DNA of 64,000 bases from Flavobacteriales bacterium UBA4422 (GTDB lineage: Bacteria > Bacteroidota > Bacteroidia > Flavobacteriales_G > Salibacteraceae). A program made the translations under genes and the position numbers. Location of the stretch: positions 62,001 through 126,000 of the forward strand of contig DGQE01000035.1 in the NCBI GenBank assembly GCA_002389645.1, in the 5' to 3' direction. Each line of letters starts with the position of its first letter. Within the stretch, counting starts at the first letter, position 1. Shown here one piece after another: positions 35,824-44,046 of the stretch. The notes beneath the pieces are model-generated. The model was not told the DNA's origin. It saw nothing but the letters and a program-made list of their open reading frames with translations, and did no database searches.

Positions 35824-36747
35824 GCCACTAGGTCAAGACTATTTTTTTCCGTTTTAATCTCTCTTCTGCTCTATGGGTGCGGAGGTGAGCAAACATCCTC
35901 CTTTCGAGAAGGCAAGGGAGGAATTCAAATTGGAGGGGTATTTCGTGTGAACGAAGTAATGGATATTAGAAGCCTACATCCCGTTGAAATAACTGAAGTT
36001 ACGGGTTATAGAGTTGCCAGTCAGGTGTATGAAGGGATGGTTCGTTTCGATCAGTCAACCCTAGAGCCAATTCCTGGGTTAGCGGAGAGTTGGGAAGCAA
36101 ATGAAAATGCTACTGAGTGGACTTTCCGATTAAGAAAGGGTGTGAAGTTTCATGACGACACCTGTTTTGAAAACGGAAAAGGGCGAGAGGTGAAAGCTTC
36201 TGATGTTAAATACTGCTTTGAACAGCTGTGCACACCAAGTGCGAATAATCAGATGTTTTGGTTGGTAAAAGAGCGCCTGCGAGGCGCTGAAGATTACTAC
36301 AAGGCGAAAGCTAACGGTGAAAAGCCCGCTGGCTTAGAGTGCATTGAAGTATTGGATGATTATACAGTAAAGATCAAGCTCAATTTCCCTTTTGCCTCCT
36401 TCTTAAGACTTATGGGGCATAAGGCCTTTTACATCTATCCAAAGGAAGCCGTAGATGCATATGGTGATGATATGACGAATAAGGCGATTGGAACTGGGCC
36501 GTTTCATTTAAAAGTCTTCCAACGAGATGAGTTAGTCGTTTTAGAGAGAAATCAGGGTTATTGGGGTGTGGATGATTTTGGAAATCAAATGCTGATCAAT
36601 GATGCGGTTATCATGCCATTGTACTATGATGAGTTGACTAGATTACTTCCTAAGTATGTCAGAGGACTTACTCAAAACAGCATCGAATATCGCGACTTTA
36701 GAAGAGTTTGGATTGACGAAAGCCAAAAATTAGATAAGGCAGAATAA
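35824..36747 (+). pseudogene. Decayed oligopeptide-binding protein (SBP family 5) gene
   Basis: The frame is open from 35824, after a TAG at 35821, and encodes a lipoprotein signal ('LFFSVLISLLLYGCGGEQ') followed by the first part of an OppA-type (SBP_bac_5) binding protein: 'VASQVYEGMVRFDQSTLEPI', 'PGLAESWEANE', 'RKGVKFHDD'. No ATG, GTG or TTG lies between the TAG and a GTG at 35947, so the lipoprotein signal has no usable start. Near 'GYWGVDDFGNQ' the text jumps to 'DAVIMPLYYDELTRLLPK', which belongs at the far C-terminus of the family. The protein would be about 300 aa where 500-550 is usual, so roughly 250 internal residues are missing, in frame. No permease or ATPase gene is near. I read it as a pseudogene. 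Confidence 0.7.
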
Positions 36748-36806
36748 CGAAAACCGCACTGTTCATAATTCCTATTACTTCTGATTTTCTTCACTCTCGT
36801 TGCCAG

Positions 36807-36814
36807 TAGCTTTG
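36807..36814 (+). promoter_or_regulatory. -7 element for the OmpA-like gene
   Basis: TAGCTTTG matches TAnnTTTG and lies 23 bases before the ATG at 36838, the same distance as the identical element before the gene at 31265. No clear -33 is visible. Confidence 0.45.
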
Positions 36815-36837
36815 CATCATATTCAAAGTTAGAAGGT

Positions 36838-37833
36838 ATGAGAAGTATTATGTTTTTGGCCATCATTGCTATGGTTGTTTCATCGTGTGTTCCATCACGC
36901 CAATATGAAGAACTTAAGGCCAAACAAGAAAAGTGTGAAAGCGAAAGAGAGTCGTTGACCAATAATAATCGAACACTTAGCGCAGAGAACGAAGAATTGA
37001 GCGCAGACCTTGCCCAGTTAACGAAACTGATGGGGCAAGTAAAGAAAGACACAGCTTCTGACGGTAAATACTACAGAAAAGTCGAGGCGAAGTACAAAGC
37101 TCTTGATAAGCTAAACCAAGAATTGACAGATCGGCTAAGTCGGTCTAGAAATGAAGGCGATAGAGAGAATAGAGAGTTGCTAGAAGCGTTAAGAGAAACT
37201 CAACTTGACCTTCAACGAAGAGAAGATGACCTTAGAGAGCTTGAAAGAGAGCTTGATGCAAAAGAGGCTAGATTGAACGACCTTCAAGTTGAGCTAGAAA
37301 AGCGTGAGGCTAGAGTTAAAGAGCTAGAAAGCATTATAGCCGAAAAAGATGCGGCAGTTCGAGCGTTGAAAGATAGAATAGCTGCAGCACTAACTGGTTT
37401 CGCGGATAAAGGCCTTACTGTGGAACAACGCAATGGTAAGATTTATGTGAGCTTGGAGGCGAAACTGTTATTCCCAAGTGGTAGCACAGTAGTTAATGCT
37501 GACGGTAAAAAAACGCTTGTTGATTTAGCTGCAGTGATCAAAAACGAGAAAGACATTACCATTTTGGTTGAGGGACATACTGATTCTGATCCTTTTAATG
37601 GAAAAGGAGCAATCAAAGACAATTGGGATCTTTCTGTAATGCGCGCTACATCGGTCGTCAAAATCATGACCAATGATGGCGGAATGGACAACACCATGCT
37701 AACTGCGGCAGGACGAGGCGAGTTTATTCCTGTTGCCGATAATGGCACGGCAGAAGGAAAGGCTAAGAACAGAAGAATCGAGATAATCTTAACGCCAAAC
37801 TTGGATAAGCTTTTCGAGATCATCAATGAGTAG
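36838..37833 (+). CDS. OmpA family lipoprotein with long coiled coil
   Basis: 331 aa. A lipoprotein signal ends in the lipobox 'VVSSC' (Cys about 17). Residues of about 22-195 form a continuous, highly charged coiled coil ('ELKAKQEKCESERESLTNNN', 'LQRREDDLRELERELDAKEA'). The C-terminal 110 residues are an OmpA-like peptidoglycan-binding domain: 'KLLFPSGSTVVNADGKKTLV', 'ILVEGHTDSDPF', 'NWDLSVMRATSVVKIM', 'AGRGEFIPVADN', 'NRRIEIILTPNLDKL'. It probably anchors the outer membrane to peptidoglycan across an extended spacer. It stands alone, 61 bases before tyrS, with its own -7 element. Confidence 0.9.
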   Translation: MRSIMFLAIIAMVVSSCVPSRQYEELKAKQEKCESERESLTNNNRTLSAENEELSADLAQLTKLMGQVKKDTASDGKYYRKVEAKYKALDKLNQELTDRLSRSRNEGDRENRELLEALRETQLDLQRREDDLRELERELDAKEARLNDLQVELEKREARVKELESIIAEKDAAVRALKDRIAAALTGFADKGLTVEQRNGKIYVSLEAKLLFPSGSTVVNADGKKTLVDLAAVIKNEKDITILVEGHTDSDPFNGKGAIKDNWDLSVMRATSVVKIMTNDGGMDNTMLTAAGRGEFIPVADNGTAEGKAKNRRIEIILTPNLDKLFEIINE

Positions 37834-37866
37834 GCAAGCCGTCCTATTCTGTCGATGATATAAGCT

Positions 37867-37874
37867 TATTTTTG
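37867..37874 (+). promoter_or_regulatory. tyrS -7 element with GC-rich downstream sequence
   Basis: TATTTTTG matches TAnnTTTG, 20 bases before the tyrS ATG, and is followed by CCGCCC as at the ileS promoter. No -33 TTG is evident. Confidence 0.45.
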
Positions 37875-37894
37875 CCGCCCAAACGAGCTAAGAA

Positions 37895-39169
37895 ATGAAC
37901 AATTTTGTGGATGAATTGCGCTGGAGAGGCATGTTACAAGACATGATTCCAGGCACTGAGGAGTTGGTGGCCAATGGCAATGCAACTGGTTATATAGGGT
38001 TTGACCCAACCGCTGATTCTTTAGGAATTGGAAATATGGCACAAGTGATGACTCTTACCCATTTTCAACGCACAGGTAATAACCCAATAGCCTTGGTTGG
38101 AGGGGCCACCGGAATGGTTGGTGATCCAAGTGGAAAGTCTGCTGAACGAAATTTATTGAACGTTGACCTTCTTCAGCATAACCTTGAATCTCAAAAGAAA
38201 CAGCTCGAAAAATTTTTAGATTTTGACGGAGCCCATGCGGCTAAATTGGTCAATAACTATGATTGGTTCAAGGAGTTTGATTTTCTTGGATTTATTCGTG
38301 ATGTAGGGAAGCACATCTCCATCAACTACATGCTGGCCAAAGATTCAGTTAAGAATAGGCAAGAGACGGGCATGTCTTTTACCGAGTTTAGTTACCAATT
38401 GATTCAAGGTTATGATTTTTACCACTTGTGGAAAAACTACGGTTGCAATATCCAAATGGGAGGCAGTGATCAATGGGGGAATATTACAACAGGAACTGAG
38501 CTGATTCGGAGAATGGAAGGCGGAGAGGCATATGCTCTAACTACACCATTAATCAAGAAAGCAGATGGAACCAAGTTTGGCAAGACAGAAGGCGGAAATG
38601 TTTGGCTAGATCCGAACAGAACATCACCCTACAAGTTTTATCAGTTCTTATTGAATACTGCTGATGGCGATGTGGGCAACTACATGCGTGTGTTTTCAAC
38701 GAAGAATCAAGAAGAGATTGAAGGACTTGAAGTAGAACATGCCCAGGCTCCGCATATGCGAGCCATGCAACGGGCATTGGCCGAAGAACTTACGGCAAGG
38801 GTTCACTCTTCAACGGACCTAGAAAATGCCATCAATGCATCTGAAGTGCTCTTCGGAAAAGCGACAAGTGAGGCGTTGATGAGTTTAGATGAGGCTACTG
38901 TGCTTGATGTATTTGAAGGAGTGCCGCAAGGTCGAGTTTCAAAGGCTGAAATCGAAAATGGAATGGGCATTGTGGAATTACTGGCAGAGAAAACGGGCTT
39001 TTTAGCTTCCAATGGAGAAGCCAGAAGAGCGTTAAAGGAAAACTCAATTTCAATCAACAAGAATAAAGTTGATGATGCATTCAGGTCCTCCTCATCTAAT
39101 TTGATTACTGGAAAGTACTTACTGCTTCAAAGAGGCAAGAAGAACTACTTCTTGGTGATTGCTGAATAG
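37895..39169 (+). CDS. tyrS: Tyrosyl-tRNA synthetase
   Basis: 424 aa. It charges tRNA-Tyr. Class I signatures: the HIGH region as '[16 protein letters not shown]' after 'GYIGFDPTA', '[14 protein letters not shown]', the tyrosine pocket '[14 protein letters not shown]', '[12 protein letters not shown]', and KMSKS as '[12 protein letters not shown]' near residue 227. The last 60 residues are an S4 RNA-binding domain ('[12 protein letters not shown]'). Length is normal. The first HIGH histidine is changed (LGIGN), which is usual in bacterial TyrRS. Confidence 0.96.
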   Translation: MNNFVDELRWRGMLQDMIPGTEELVANGNATGYIGFDPTADSLGIGNMAQVMTLTHFQRTGNNPIALVGGATGMVGDPSGKSAERNLLNVDLLQHNLESQKKQLEKFLDFDGAHAAKLVNNYDWFKEFDFLGFIRDVGKHISINYMLAKDSVKNRQETGMSFTEFSYQLIQGYDFYHLWKNYGCNIQMGGSDQWGNITTGTELIRRMEGGEAYALTTPLIKKADGTKFGKTEGGNVWLDPNRTSPYKFYQFLLNTADGDVGNYMRVFSTKNQEEIEGLEVEHAQAPHMRAMQRALAEELTARVHSSTDLENAINASEVLFGKATSEALMSLDEATVLDVFEGVPQGRVSKAEIENGMGIVELLAEKTGFLASNGEARRALKENSISINKNKVDDAFRSSSSNLITGKYLLLQRGKKNYFLVIAE

Positions 39170-39182
39170 AAGGATCTAAGGG

Positions 39183-40205
39183 TTAACGATAGTTCCATTT
39201 ATTGGCGACTTTCACCAAGCTCAGCATGATCGGCACTTCAATGAGTACCCCAACTACCGTTACGAGCGCAGCGCCAGAATTTAACCCAAACAAGGCTATG
39301 GCAACAGCCACGGCAAGCTCAAAAAAGTTGCTGGCTCCAATCATGGCGGCTGGGGCACAGATTTGATAGGGTAGTTTCAAGAACTTTCCTGCAAACCAGC
39401 TCAAGAAAAAAATAAAGTAGGTCTGAAGGGTCAGAGGAATGGCAATCAATAAGATGAAGAAAGGCGAATCTATGATTTGATCACCTTGAAAAGCGAATAG
39501 CAGAATCAAAGTAGAGAGCAACGCAATGATGGAAAGGGGTTTGAGTTTTGGCAAAAATTGAATGTTAAACCATTCCAATCCTCTCGCTTTTGTGAGCCAT
39601 TTATTTACAAAAAACCCGGCTACTAATGGAATTACAACAAATACAATAACCGAAGTAATCAGAACATCGTATGGAATTTGAAAATCTGTGATTCCGAGAA
39701 GCAATTGCACTATTGGAACGAAGGCAACTAAAAGGATGAGGTCATTGACAGAAACTTGCACTAAAGTGTAGTTCGCGTCTCCTTTGCTCAGGTAAGACCA
39801 TACAAAAACCATGGCTGTGCAAGGTGCTGCACCTAAAAGTATAGCCCCTGCAATGTATTCATCAGCCAGCTCTGGACTGATCCATGCCGCATAGATGTTG
39901 TCAAAGAAAACCCAGGCAAATAAGGCCATAGTAAAAGGCTTTATTAACCAATTGACAACAACCGTTAAACCTAATCCTCTGGCGTTCTTGTGGATGTTTT
40001 TTAATGATCCAAAATCAATTTGAACCATCATCGGAAAAATCATCATCCAAATTAAAATGGCAACAGGGATATTGACATGGGCATATTCCCAATTTGCTAT
40101 AATTGAAACCTCTTCTCCTGCTATCGCACCAATTCCTATGCCGGCAACTATGCTCAGAATAACCCAAAGCGTCAGGTATTTCTCAAAAAAACTGATGCCT
40201 TTCAT
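39183..40205 (-). CDS. ACR3 family arsenite efflux permease
   Basis: 340 aa with ten predicted membrane segments. ACR3 permeases pump arsenite out, driven by the membrane potential. The conserved Cys lies in 'GAAPCTAMVFVWSYLSKGD', and the family stretches 'NVPVAILIWMMIFPMMV'-like (here 'NIPVAILIWMMIFPMMVQID') and 'ASNFFELAVAVAIALFGLNS' are present. It is last in the arsR-arsM-arsC-acr3 operon, and its ATG overlaps the stop of the preceding phosphatase gene (ATGA at 40202-40205). Confidence 0.93.
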   Translation of the reverse strand: MKGISFFEKYLTLWVILSIVAGIGIGAIAGEEVSIIANWEYAHVNIPVAILIWMMIFPMMVQIDFGSLKNIHKNARGLGLTVVVNWLIKPFTMALFAWVFFDNIYAAWISPELADEYIAGAILLGAAPCTAMVFVWSYLSKGDANYTLVQVSVNDLILLVAFVPIVQLLLGITDFQIPYDVLITSVIVFVVIPLVAGFFVNKWLTKARGLEWFNIQFLPKLKPLSIIALLSTLILLFAFQGDQIIDSPFFILLIAIPLTLQTYFIFFLSWFAGKFLKLPYQICAPAAMIGASNFFELAVAVAIALFGLNSGAALVTVVGVLIEVPIMLSLVKVANKWNYR

Positions 40206-40828
40206 GCCGTTAGCTTTTCGGAAGCAGTTTTCATCACAAAGAGCATTTCTGTGCCAATTTGAAAACTGCGCTCATCGTACCTTTCTTCAGCGAGGTCGCT
40301 TCTGTCAAATTCTTTTGGGTCATCATAGGATATTGGAAGTCGCAGCGATGCTCCCTCTACATTTGGGCATGCCTCAGCTACTTCTGAACAGACCAGAACG
40401 GCCGCAAAATTTTTCTGGGGATTGGTGTCGTCATCGTATTTTTTTGAGAATACTTCAAACATCACACTATCGCCTAATTGTACTAGAAAGCTTGGGTTTT
40501 CAATATCATCTTCACCTGAAAACTCGAACCCGCTTCGCTCTAGTGAAGCCAGTGCATTTGGGTGTATACGTGTTACTTCAACGCCTCCTGAGTATGTTTC
40601 AATATTTTCTAGATCACAATACAAAGCAGCGGCTGCAGCCCATAGTTGGGCCATATGACTTCTGCGTGCATTGTGCGTGCATACAAAGATGAGTTCAGAG
40701 GGGTCATTGTCACGCTGATTGTCGAGTATGAAGTAAACCAATGGCATGAGTTTGGCTTTGCGCTCTTCACTTATGGACGCCACATTAGTATCCATATTTT
40801 TCAAAGACTGAATAAGTTGTTCTTTCAT
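40202..40828 (-). CDS. arsC: Low-molecular-weight phosphatase-type arsenate reductase
   Basis: 208 aa. The active-site loop CX5R is 'FVCTHNARRSHMAQ', the signature of low-molecular-weight tyrosine phosphatases and thioredoxin-coupled arsenate reductases. At about 208 aa it is longer than Staphylococcus-type ArsC (about 130); the extra N-terminal helix ('EQLIQSLKNMDTNVASISEE') and the insert around 'FSKKYDDDTNPQKNFAAVLV' are seen in many Bacteroidota homologues. A further Cys pair in 'VLVCSEVAEACPN' could form the relay disulfide. The ATG at 40828, 10 bases after arsM, was preferred to 40870 inside arsM. Activity on arsenate is inferred from the operon. Confidence 0.87.
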   Translation of the reverse strand: MKEQLIQSLKNMDTNVASISEERKAKLMPLVYFILDNQRDNDPSELIFVCTHNARRSHMAQLWAAAAALYCDLENIETYSGGVEVTRIHPNALASLERSGFEFSGEDDIENPSFLVQLGDSVMFEVFSKKYDDDTNPQKNFAAVLVCSEVAEACPNVEGASLRLPISYDDPKEFDRSDLAEERYDERSFQIGTEMLFVMKTASEKLTA

Positions 40829-40838
40829 AATAGTAGCT

Positions 40839-41729
40839 TTAGCAACAACCCGATCCCGGTGTGCAGGCATTTTCTGAAGAGTTTAGATCTGAAATATTGA
40901 TTTTTGCCTTGGGCGTTTTTCGACTAGGTTTTTCAGCGAAGACGGTGATGCTAAAGATCCCAGTACTTCCATTTTGGAAAGAGTCCATCTGTTCTGTGGT
41001 CAAGTATTTTTCCAAAATATCGCTAGGAATGGTGATGGTTTTCTCTTTTTGGATGGTGATATTCTCAAAGCCTTGCTGCTCAATAAAGCCTAAATAATCA
41101 TCTTTTTGAATGGCTCCCGCTACACATCCAGCATACATTTCAGCATCTTTTCTCAAAGCATCTGGCAATTCACCAATCAATACAATGTCTGAAATACTAA
41201 AGTGACCGCCCGATTTTAGAACCCGGAAAATATCTTTGATTACAGCCTGTTTGTTTGGAACTAAGTTGAGCACACAATTGCTTACAACAACATCTGCTGT
41301 TGAATCAATAACAGGCATAGCCTCAATATCTCCTGAGCGAAACTCCACGTTGTTGTAGCCCAGTTTGTCTGCATTTTCTCTGGCTTTGGCGATCATTGCA
41401 TCGGTAAAGTCTATACCGATTACCTTACCCTCAGCACCTGTTTCATGACGCGCTACAAAACAATCGTTTCCCGCACCTGAACCTAAATCAATTACTGTAT
41501 CTCCTTTGCCAATATGGGCAAACGCTGTAGGAAGCCCACAACCCAAACCCAGGTCCGCATCAGAAGCATAACCTTCTACTTCTTTGTAATCATCCATCAT
41601 GATGCTGTAGATCTTGTTGGAAGATGTTGTCGCTCCGCAGCATGAAGAAGCGTTTACATCCTTCTCTTGCAGAGCGATCTTGCTGTACTTCTCTCGTACA
41701 ATTTCTTTGAGTTCTTGTTCTGTTTTCAT
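40839..41729 (-). CDS. arsM: Arsenite S-adenosylmethionine methyltransferase
   Basis: 296 aa. It methylates arsenite with SAM. The SAM-binding motif I is 'VIDLGSGAGNDCFVA'; the arsenic-binding Cys are in 'SSCCGATT', 'LGLGCGLPT', 'VVSNCVLNLVPNK' and 'MYAGCVAGAIQ'. The C-terminal domain ('GIFSITVFAEKP') matches the family, and the protein ends in a Cys-rich tail 'CTPGSGCC'. It is second in the operon, between arsR (10 bases upstream) and arsC. Confidence 0.94.
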   Translation of the reverse strand: MKTEQELKEIVREKYSKIALQEKDVNASSCCGATTSSNKIYSIMMDDYKEVEGYASDADLGLGCGLPTAFAHIGKGDTVIDLGSGAGNDCFVARHETGAEGKVIGIDFTDAMIAKARENADKLGYNNVEFRSGDIEAMPVIDSTADVVVSNCVLNLVPNKQAVIKDIFRVLKSGGHFSISDIVLIGELPDALRKDAEMYAGCVAGAIQKDDYLGFIEQQGFENITIQKEKTITIPSDILEKYLTTEQMDSFQNGSTGIFSITVFAEKPSRKTPKAKINISDLNSSENACTPGSGCC

Positions 41730-41739
41730 GACTTGTATT

Positions 41740-42090
41740 TTAGCAGCAATCGCCCGTGGTGGTGTGCTGAAATTGATTGAATAGATTATTGAATAACCCC
41801 TGAATGTGGACCCATTCTTGAGCGTTTATGCAGTAACACATCGAGGTTCCCTCGATGGTTCCTTGGATGATATTCGCTGACTTTAATTCTTTAAGATGTT
41901 GACTAATGGTGGCCTGCGCCAAACCCAATTCATTGACGAGGTCGCTATTGATGCATTGATTCGCATTGAGCAAGTATTCAATAATAGCAAGCCGAGCAGG
42001 GTGACCTAACACTTTCGCAATCGCGCTCAAGTGATTTTGCTCCTCAGTAAAAAGGTTGGATTTTGTAATTCCCATGACTAATTGTTTCAT
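41740..42090 (-). CDS. arsR: ArsR family arsenic-responsive repressor
   Basis: 116 aa, winged helix-turn-helix. The recognition helix is in 'LGLAQATISQHLKELKSANI'. Cys that could bind As(III) are 'MCYCINAQEW' and the C-terminal 'TTGDCC', plus one in 'NANQCINSD'. The motif ELCVCDL of the classic E. coli type is absent, so the binding site must be built differently. It heads the operon and an inverted repeat lies just upstream (42095-42109). If the -7-like TAATATTG within that repeat is used, translation may start at the second Met (42075). Confidence 0.9.
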   Translation of the reverse strand: MKQLVMGITKSNLFTEEQNHLSAIAKVLGHPARLAIIEYLLNANQCINSDLVNELGLAQATISQHLKELKSANIIQGTIEGTSMCYCINAQEWVHIQGLFNNLFNQFQHTTTGDCC

Positions 42091-42092
42091 TG

Positions 42093-42109
42093 CAATATTA
42101 CGATAATAT
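42093..42109 (-). promoter_or_regulatory. Candidate ArsR operator overlapping the ars -7 element
   Basis: ATATTA-CGA-TAATAT (42095-42109) is a perfect 6-bp inverted repeat with a 3-base spacer. On the minus strand it overlaps TAATATTG, one mismatch from TAnnTTTG. A repressor bound here would block RNA polymerase at the start of arsR. The assignment rests on position and symmetry only. Confidence 0.45.
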
Positions 42110-42130
42110 GCTGGTGTTCGATTAGGTCAG

Positions 42131-42160
42131 AAATAAAAAAAGGCAACCAAAGGCTGCCTT
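42131..42160 (-). terminator. Rho-independent terminator of the DUF2892 gene
   Basis: A stem of aaggca / tgcctt (42140-42145 with 42155-42160), extendable by two G-C pairs, is followed on the minus strand by a long T-run (AAATAAAAAA on the plus strand at 42131-42140). It lies 23 bases past the stop at 42183. Confidence 0.75.
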
Positions 42161-42182
42161 AATCTTTTGTTTGGCTTTTCTT

Positions 42183-42392
42183 CTATTCTGATTTCTTCCT
42201 TAGAGTACTTAACCCAAATGGTAAGTACAGAGGGTAAAAACTGATAAAACTGGTAAGTATGAAGATTGCGGCTAATGCTAAGCCTATGATGGCAATTGTT
42301 CCATTGATTATTCCAGCGAAATAAAGCCCTGCGATTACGAGCGCAATAATTATTCGGACGATTTTATCCGTGGCACCCATATTTTTTTTCAT
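42183..42392 (-). CDS. DUF2892 family small inner-membrane protein
   Basis: 69 aa. The pattern 'KNMGATDKIVRIIIALVIAG' followed by two membrane helices and 'FYPLYLPFGLSTLRKK' is the DUF2892 (YgaP transmembrane-like) family. Members often sit near sulfur or metal stress genes. The usual CPxY near the end is replaced here by a Cys-free 'YPLYLPFGL'. It is followed by a good terminator, so it is its own unit upstream of the arsenic operon. Confidence 0.85.
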   Translation of the reverse strand: MKKNMGATDKIVRIIIALVIAGLYFAGIINGTIAIIGLALAAIFILTSFISFYPLYLPFGLSTLRKKSE

Positions 42393-42488
42393 TGGTGTGT
42401 GTTTTGGTTATTAGACACCAAAGTTAGGTTATGGCATATGAGTATATAGTGACACTAGTCACATCAACAAATACCATGTTTCAATAGG

Positions 42489-43019
42489 TTATTTTACTTT
42501 ATTCCCTTTAGCGATACGAACGTTTTTGTTTTGTCGATACTCTTTTTTCAATTTGTAAAAGACCGAGCACTTTGAAACGTCAGGGTTGGTATAATAAGTT
42601 TTATCTCCGTAATGGACTTTTCCTCTACTATTTTCCCAACTTAAGGCTTGAAGAAAGTATATATCACCGCCTTCATTTGGTCCGAAGACTAAAAACTTAG
42701 ATTCATCTGCTTCAAAGGAAACTGCAATTCGATTTCCATCCAAAAACTGAACGATTTTACCCTTTGTAAGGTCTTTTATGATTACCTGATCCTTTTCTTG
42801 CCCATAGCTAAGATTTACGGTGCCTTTTGTCGCCATCTGTTCTTCTTTGCCTTTTTCATAGCGAGTTAAAACCAAATAATGAGAGTTGTAAAGCTGAACT
42901 TTAGAAAGTATGCTTTCAGTAAGGTTAAATTTTTCTATTTCAGATTGCTTCATTAGAAGCTTTGATGAGCAACTAGAAATGCTAAGCAATAGTATTAAAG
43001 AGAATAATGTGATTTTCAT
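42489..43019 (-). CDS. Hypothetical lipoprotein, 176 aa
   Basis: No family recognised. The signal peptide ends at the lipobox 'SISSC' (about residue 17), followed by 'SSKLLMKQSEIEKFNLTESI'. The mature part looks like a beta-rich domain ('GKIVQFLDGNRIAVSFEADE', 'SKFLVFGPNEGGDIYFLQAL') and ends in a basic tail (KKEYRQNKNVRIAKGNKVK). Mature residues after the Cys are Ser-Ser-Lys, so sorting to the outer membrane is possible. It lies 40 bases downstream of the LuxE-like gene and may be co-transcribed. Confidence 0.7.
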   Translation of the reverse strand: MKITLFSLILLLSISSCSSKLLMKQSEIEKFNLTESILSKVQLYNSHYLVLTRYEKGKEEQMATKGTVNLSYGQEKDQVIIKDLTKGKIVQFLDGNRIAVSFEADESKFLVFGPNEGGDIYFLQALSWENSRGKVHYGDKTYYTNPDVSKCSVFYKLKKEYRQNKNVRIAKGNKVK

Positions 43020-43059
43020 TCGTGCCGGTTTAATATATAATGCGATTGTATAGTTTAAA

Positions 43060-44046
43060 TTATGTGTAGAGCAAGTTACAGCCTCTCAGGTCACTTTTGT
43101 CAAGACGCCCCTCCACAGTAAAAAGCCCCTTATGGTTTACAGTTCCGATATCTCTTGTTTGAATGAACGAACAACTATGATAGTTTGCAAGATCAACAAA
43201 AGCAAGTAATCCGCGTTGGTCTGGATTAAGAATTTTGAAAGGATCGCTTATTTCTGTAGTGACAGCTTTCATCCATCGAGGCGGTGAGAACCATTTTCCG
43301 TCTGCACTATAAGCTTGAGAAAGTAATTCGGTCATTCCATATTCAGAGTGAATCTGTGAATTAGGAAAGCTGCTTTGGAGAGCTGCGTGGAGCTCCGGCC
43401 TTGTGAGCTCTTTTCTTCGCCCTTTCATGCCGCCCGTTTCCATAATTGTCAAGCCTTCAAAATTTATGGAGCTTTTTTCAGCGAAGTCTACAAGTGCAAA
43501 GCTCACTCCAATAAGCAGCGTTTTTTGACCTGAGGACTTTAATTTCTCAAGTTGCTCTTTTAAAAGCTTAGTGCGATGAAGCATAAACCCGGATTCTTTT
43601 TTAGCTCTTTGAATGAAGTGTTCAGCCATGAAAACAAGTGACGAGTCGCCATTTTCAAGGTAAGAAGGCAGCAATGCTAATATTACCCACTCAGTCAATG
43701 GCCCATACTTTTCTTCAAAATGGGCAACCGCTAAATTTTCATAAAGTGCTTTATCATGCACGTAGTGTGTTGACCGCTCAATAAGATCGGTAGTTCCGCT
43801 GCTTTTGAAGATAAGATCATGTTCTTTTGTGCAGGAGATTTCATGGGATTTGAAAAGCTCGATTGGAAGAAAAAAAGGCGATTTCAGTGAAAACTCTTGC
43901 TGCTGATTGATGAGTGTGATATACTTCTTAAATGGAGCATTTCGTTGAAACTGGTGTTTAAAAACCTCGCTTGCCAACGACTCAAATTGTTCGTCTGATT
44001 CAATAGACTGAATTAAGTGGGCGATTTGTAACTTCGAATATTCCAA
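43060..44046 (-). CDS. LuxE/PaaK-like acyl-protein synthetase
   Basis: 328 aa. The family activates an acyl group with ATP and transfers it to a Cys, as LuxE does in fatty aldehyde synthesis. Visible signatures: 'HDLIFKSSGTTDLIERSTHY' (P-loop-like SSGTT), 'IMETGGMKGRRKELTRPELH' and 'HSEYGMTELLSQAYS'. In Bacteroidota, relatives are annotated as acyl transferases and there is no luciferase. The only start near the conserved N-terminus is TTG at 44046-44044; a stop lies four codons earlier and no ATG or GTG intervenes. That TTG overlaps the ATG of the divergent lipoprotein gene. The acyl partner is unknown. Confidence 0.82.
   Translation of the reverse strand: MEYSKLQIAHLIQSIESDEQFESLASEVFKHQFQRNAPFKKYITLINQQQEFSLKSPFFLPIELFKSHEISCTKEHDLIFKSSGTTDLIERSTHYVHDKALYENLAVAHFEEKYGPLTEWVILALLPSYLENGDSSLVFMAEHFIQRAKKESGFMLHRTKLLKEQLEKLKSSGQKTLLIGVSFALVDFAEKSSINFEGLTIMETGGMKGRRKELTRPELHAALQSSFPNSQIHSEYGMTELLSQAYSADGKWFSPPRWMKAVTTEISDPFKILNPDQRGLLAFVDLANYHSCSFIQTRDIGTVNHKGLFTVEGRLDKSDLRGCNLLYT

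Noticed and set aside
39183..42090. Arsenic operon as a mobile element
   Set aside because: No integrase, transposase, flanking repeat or tRNA site is visible and base composition looks like that of the neighbours.
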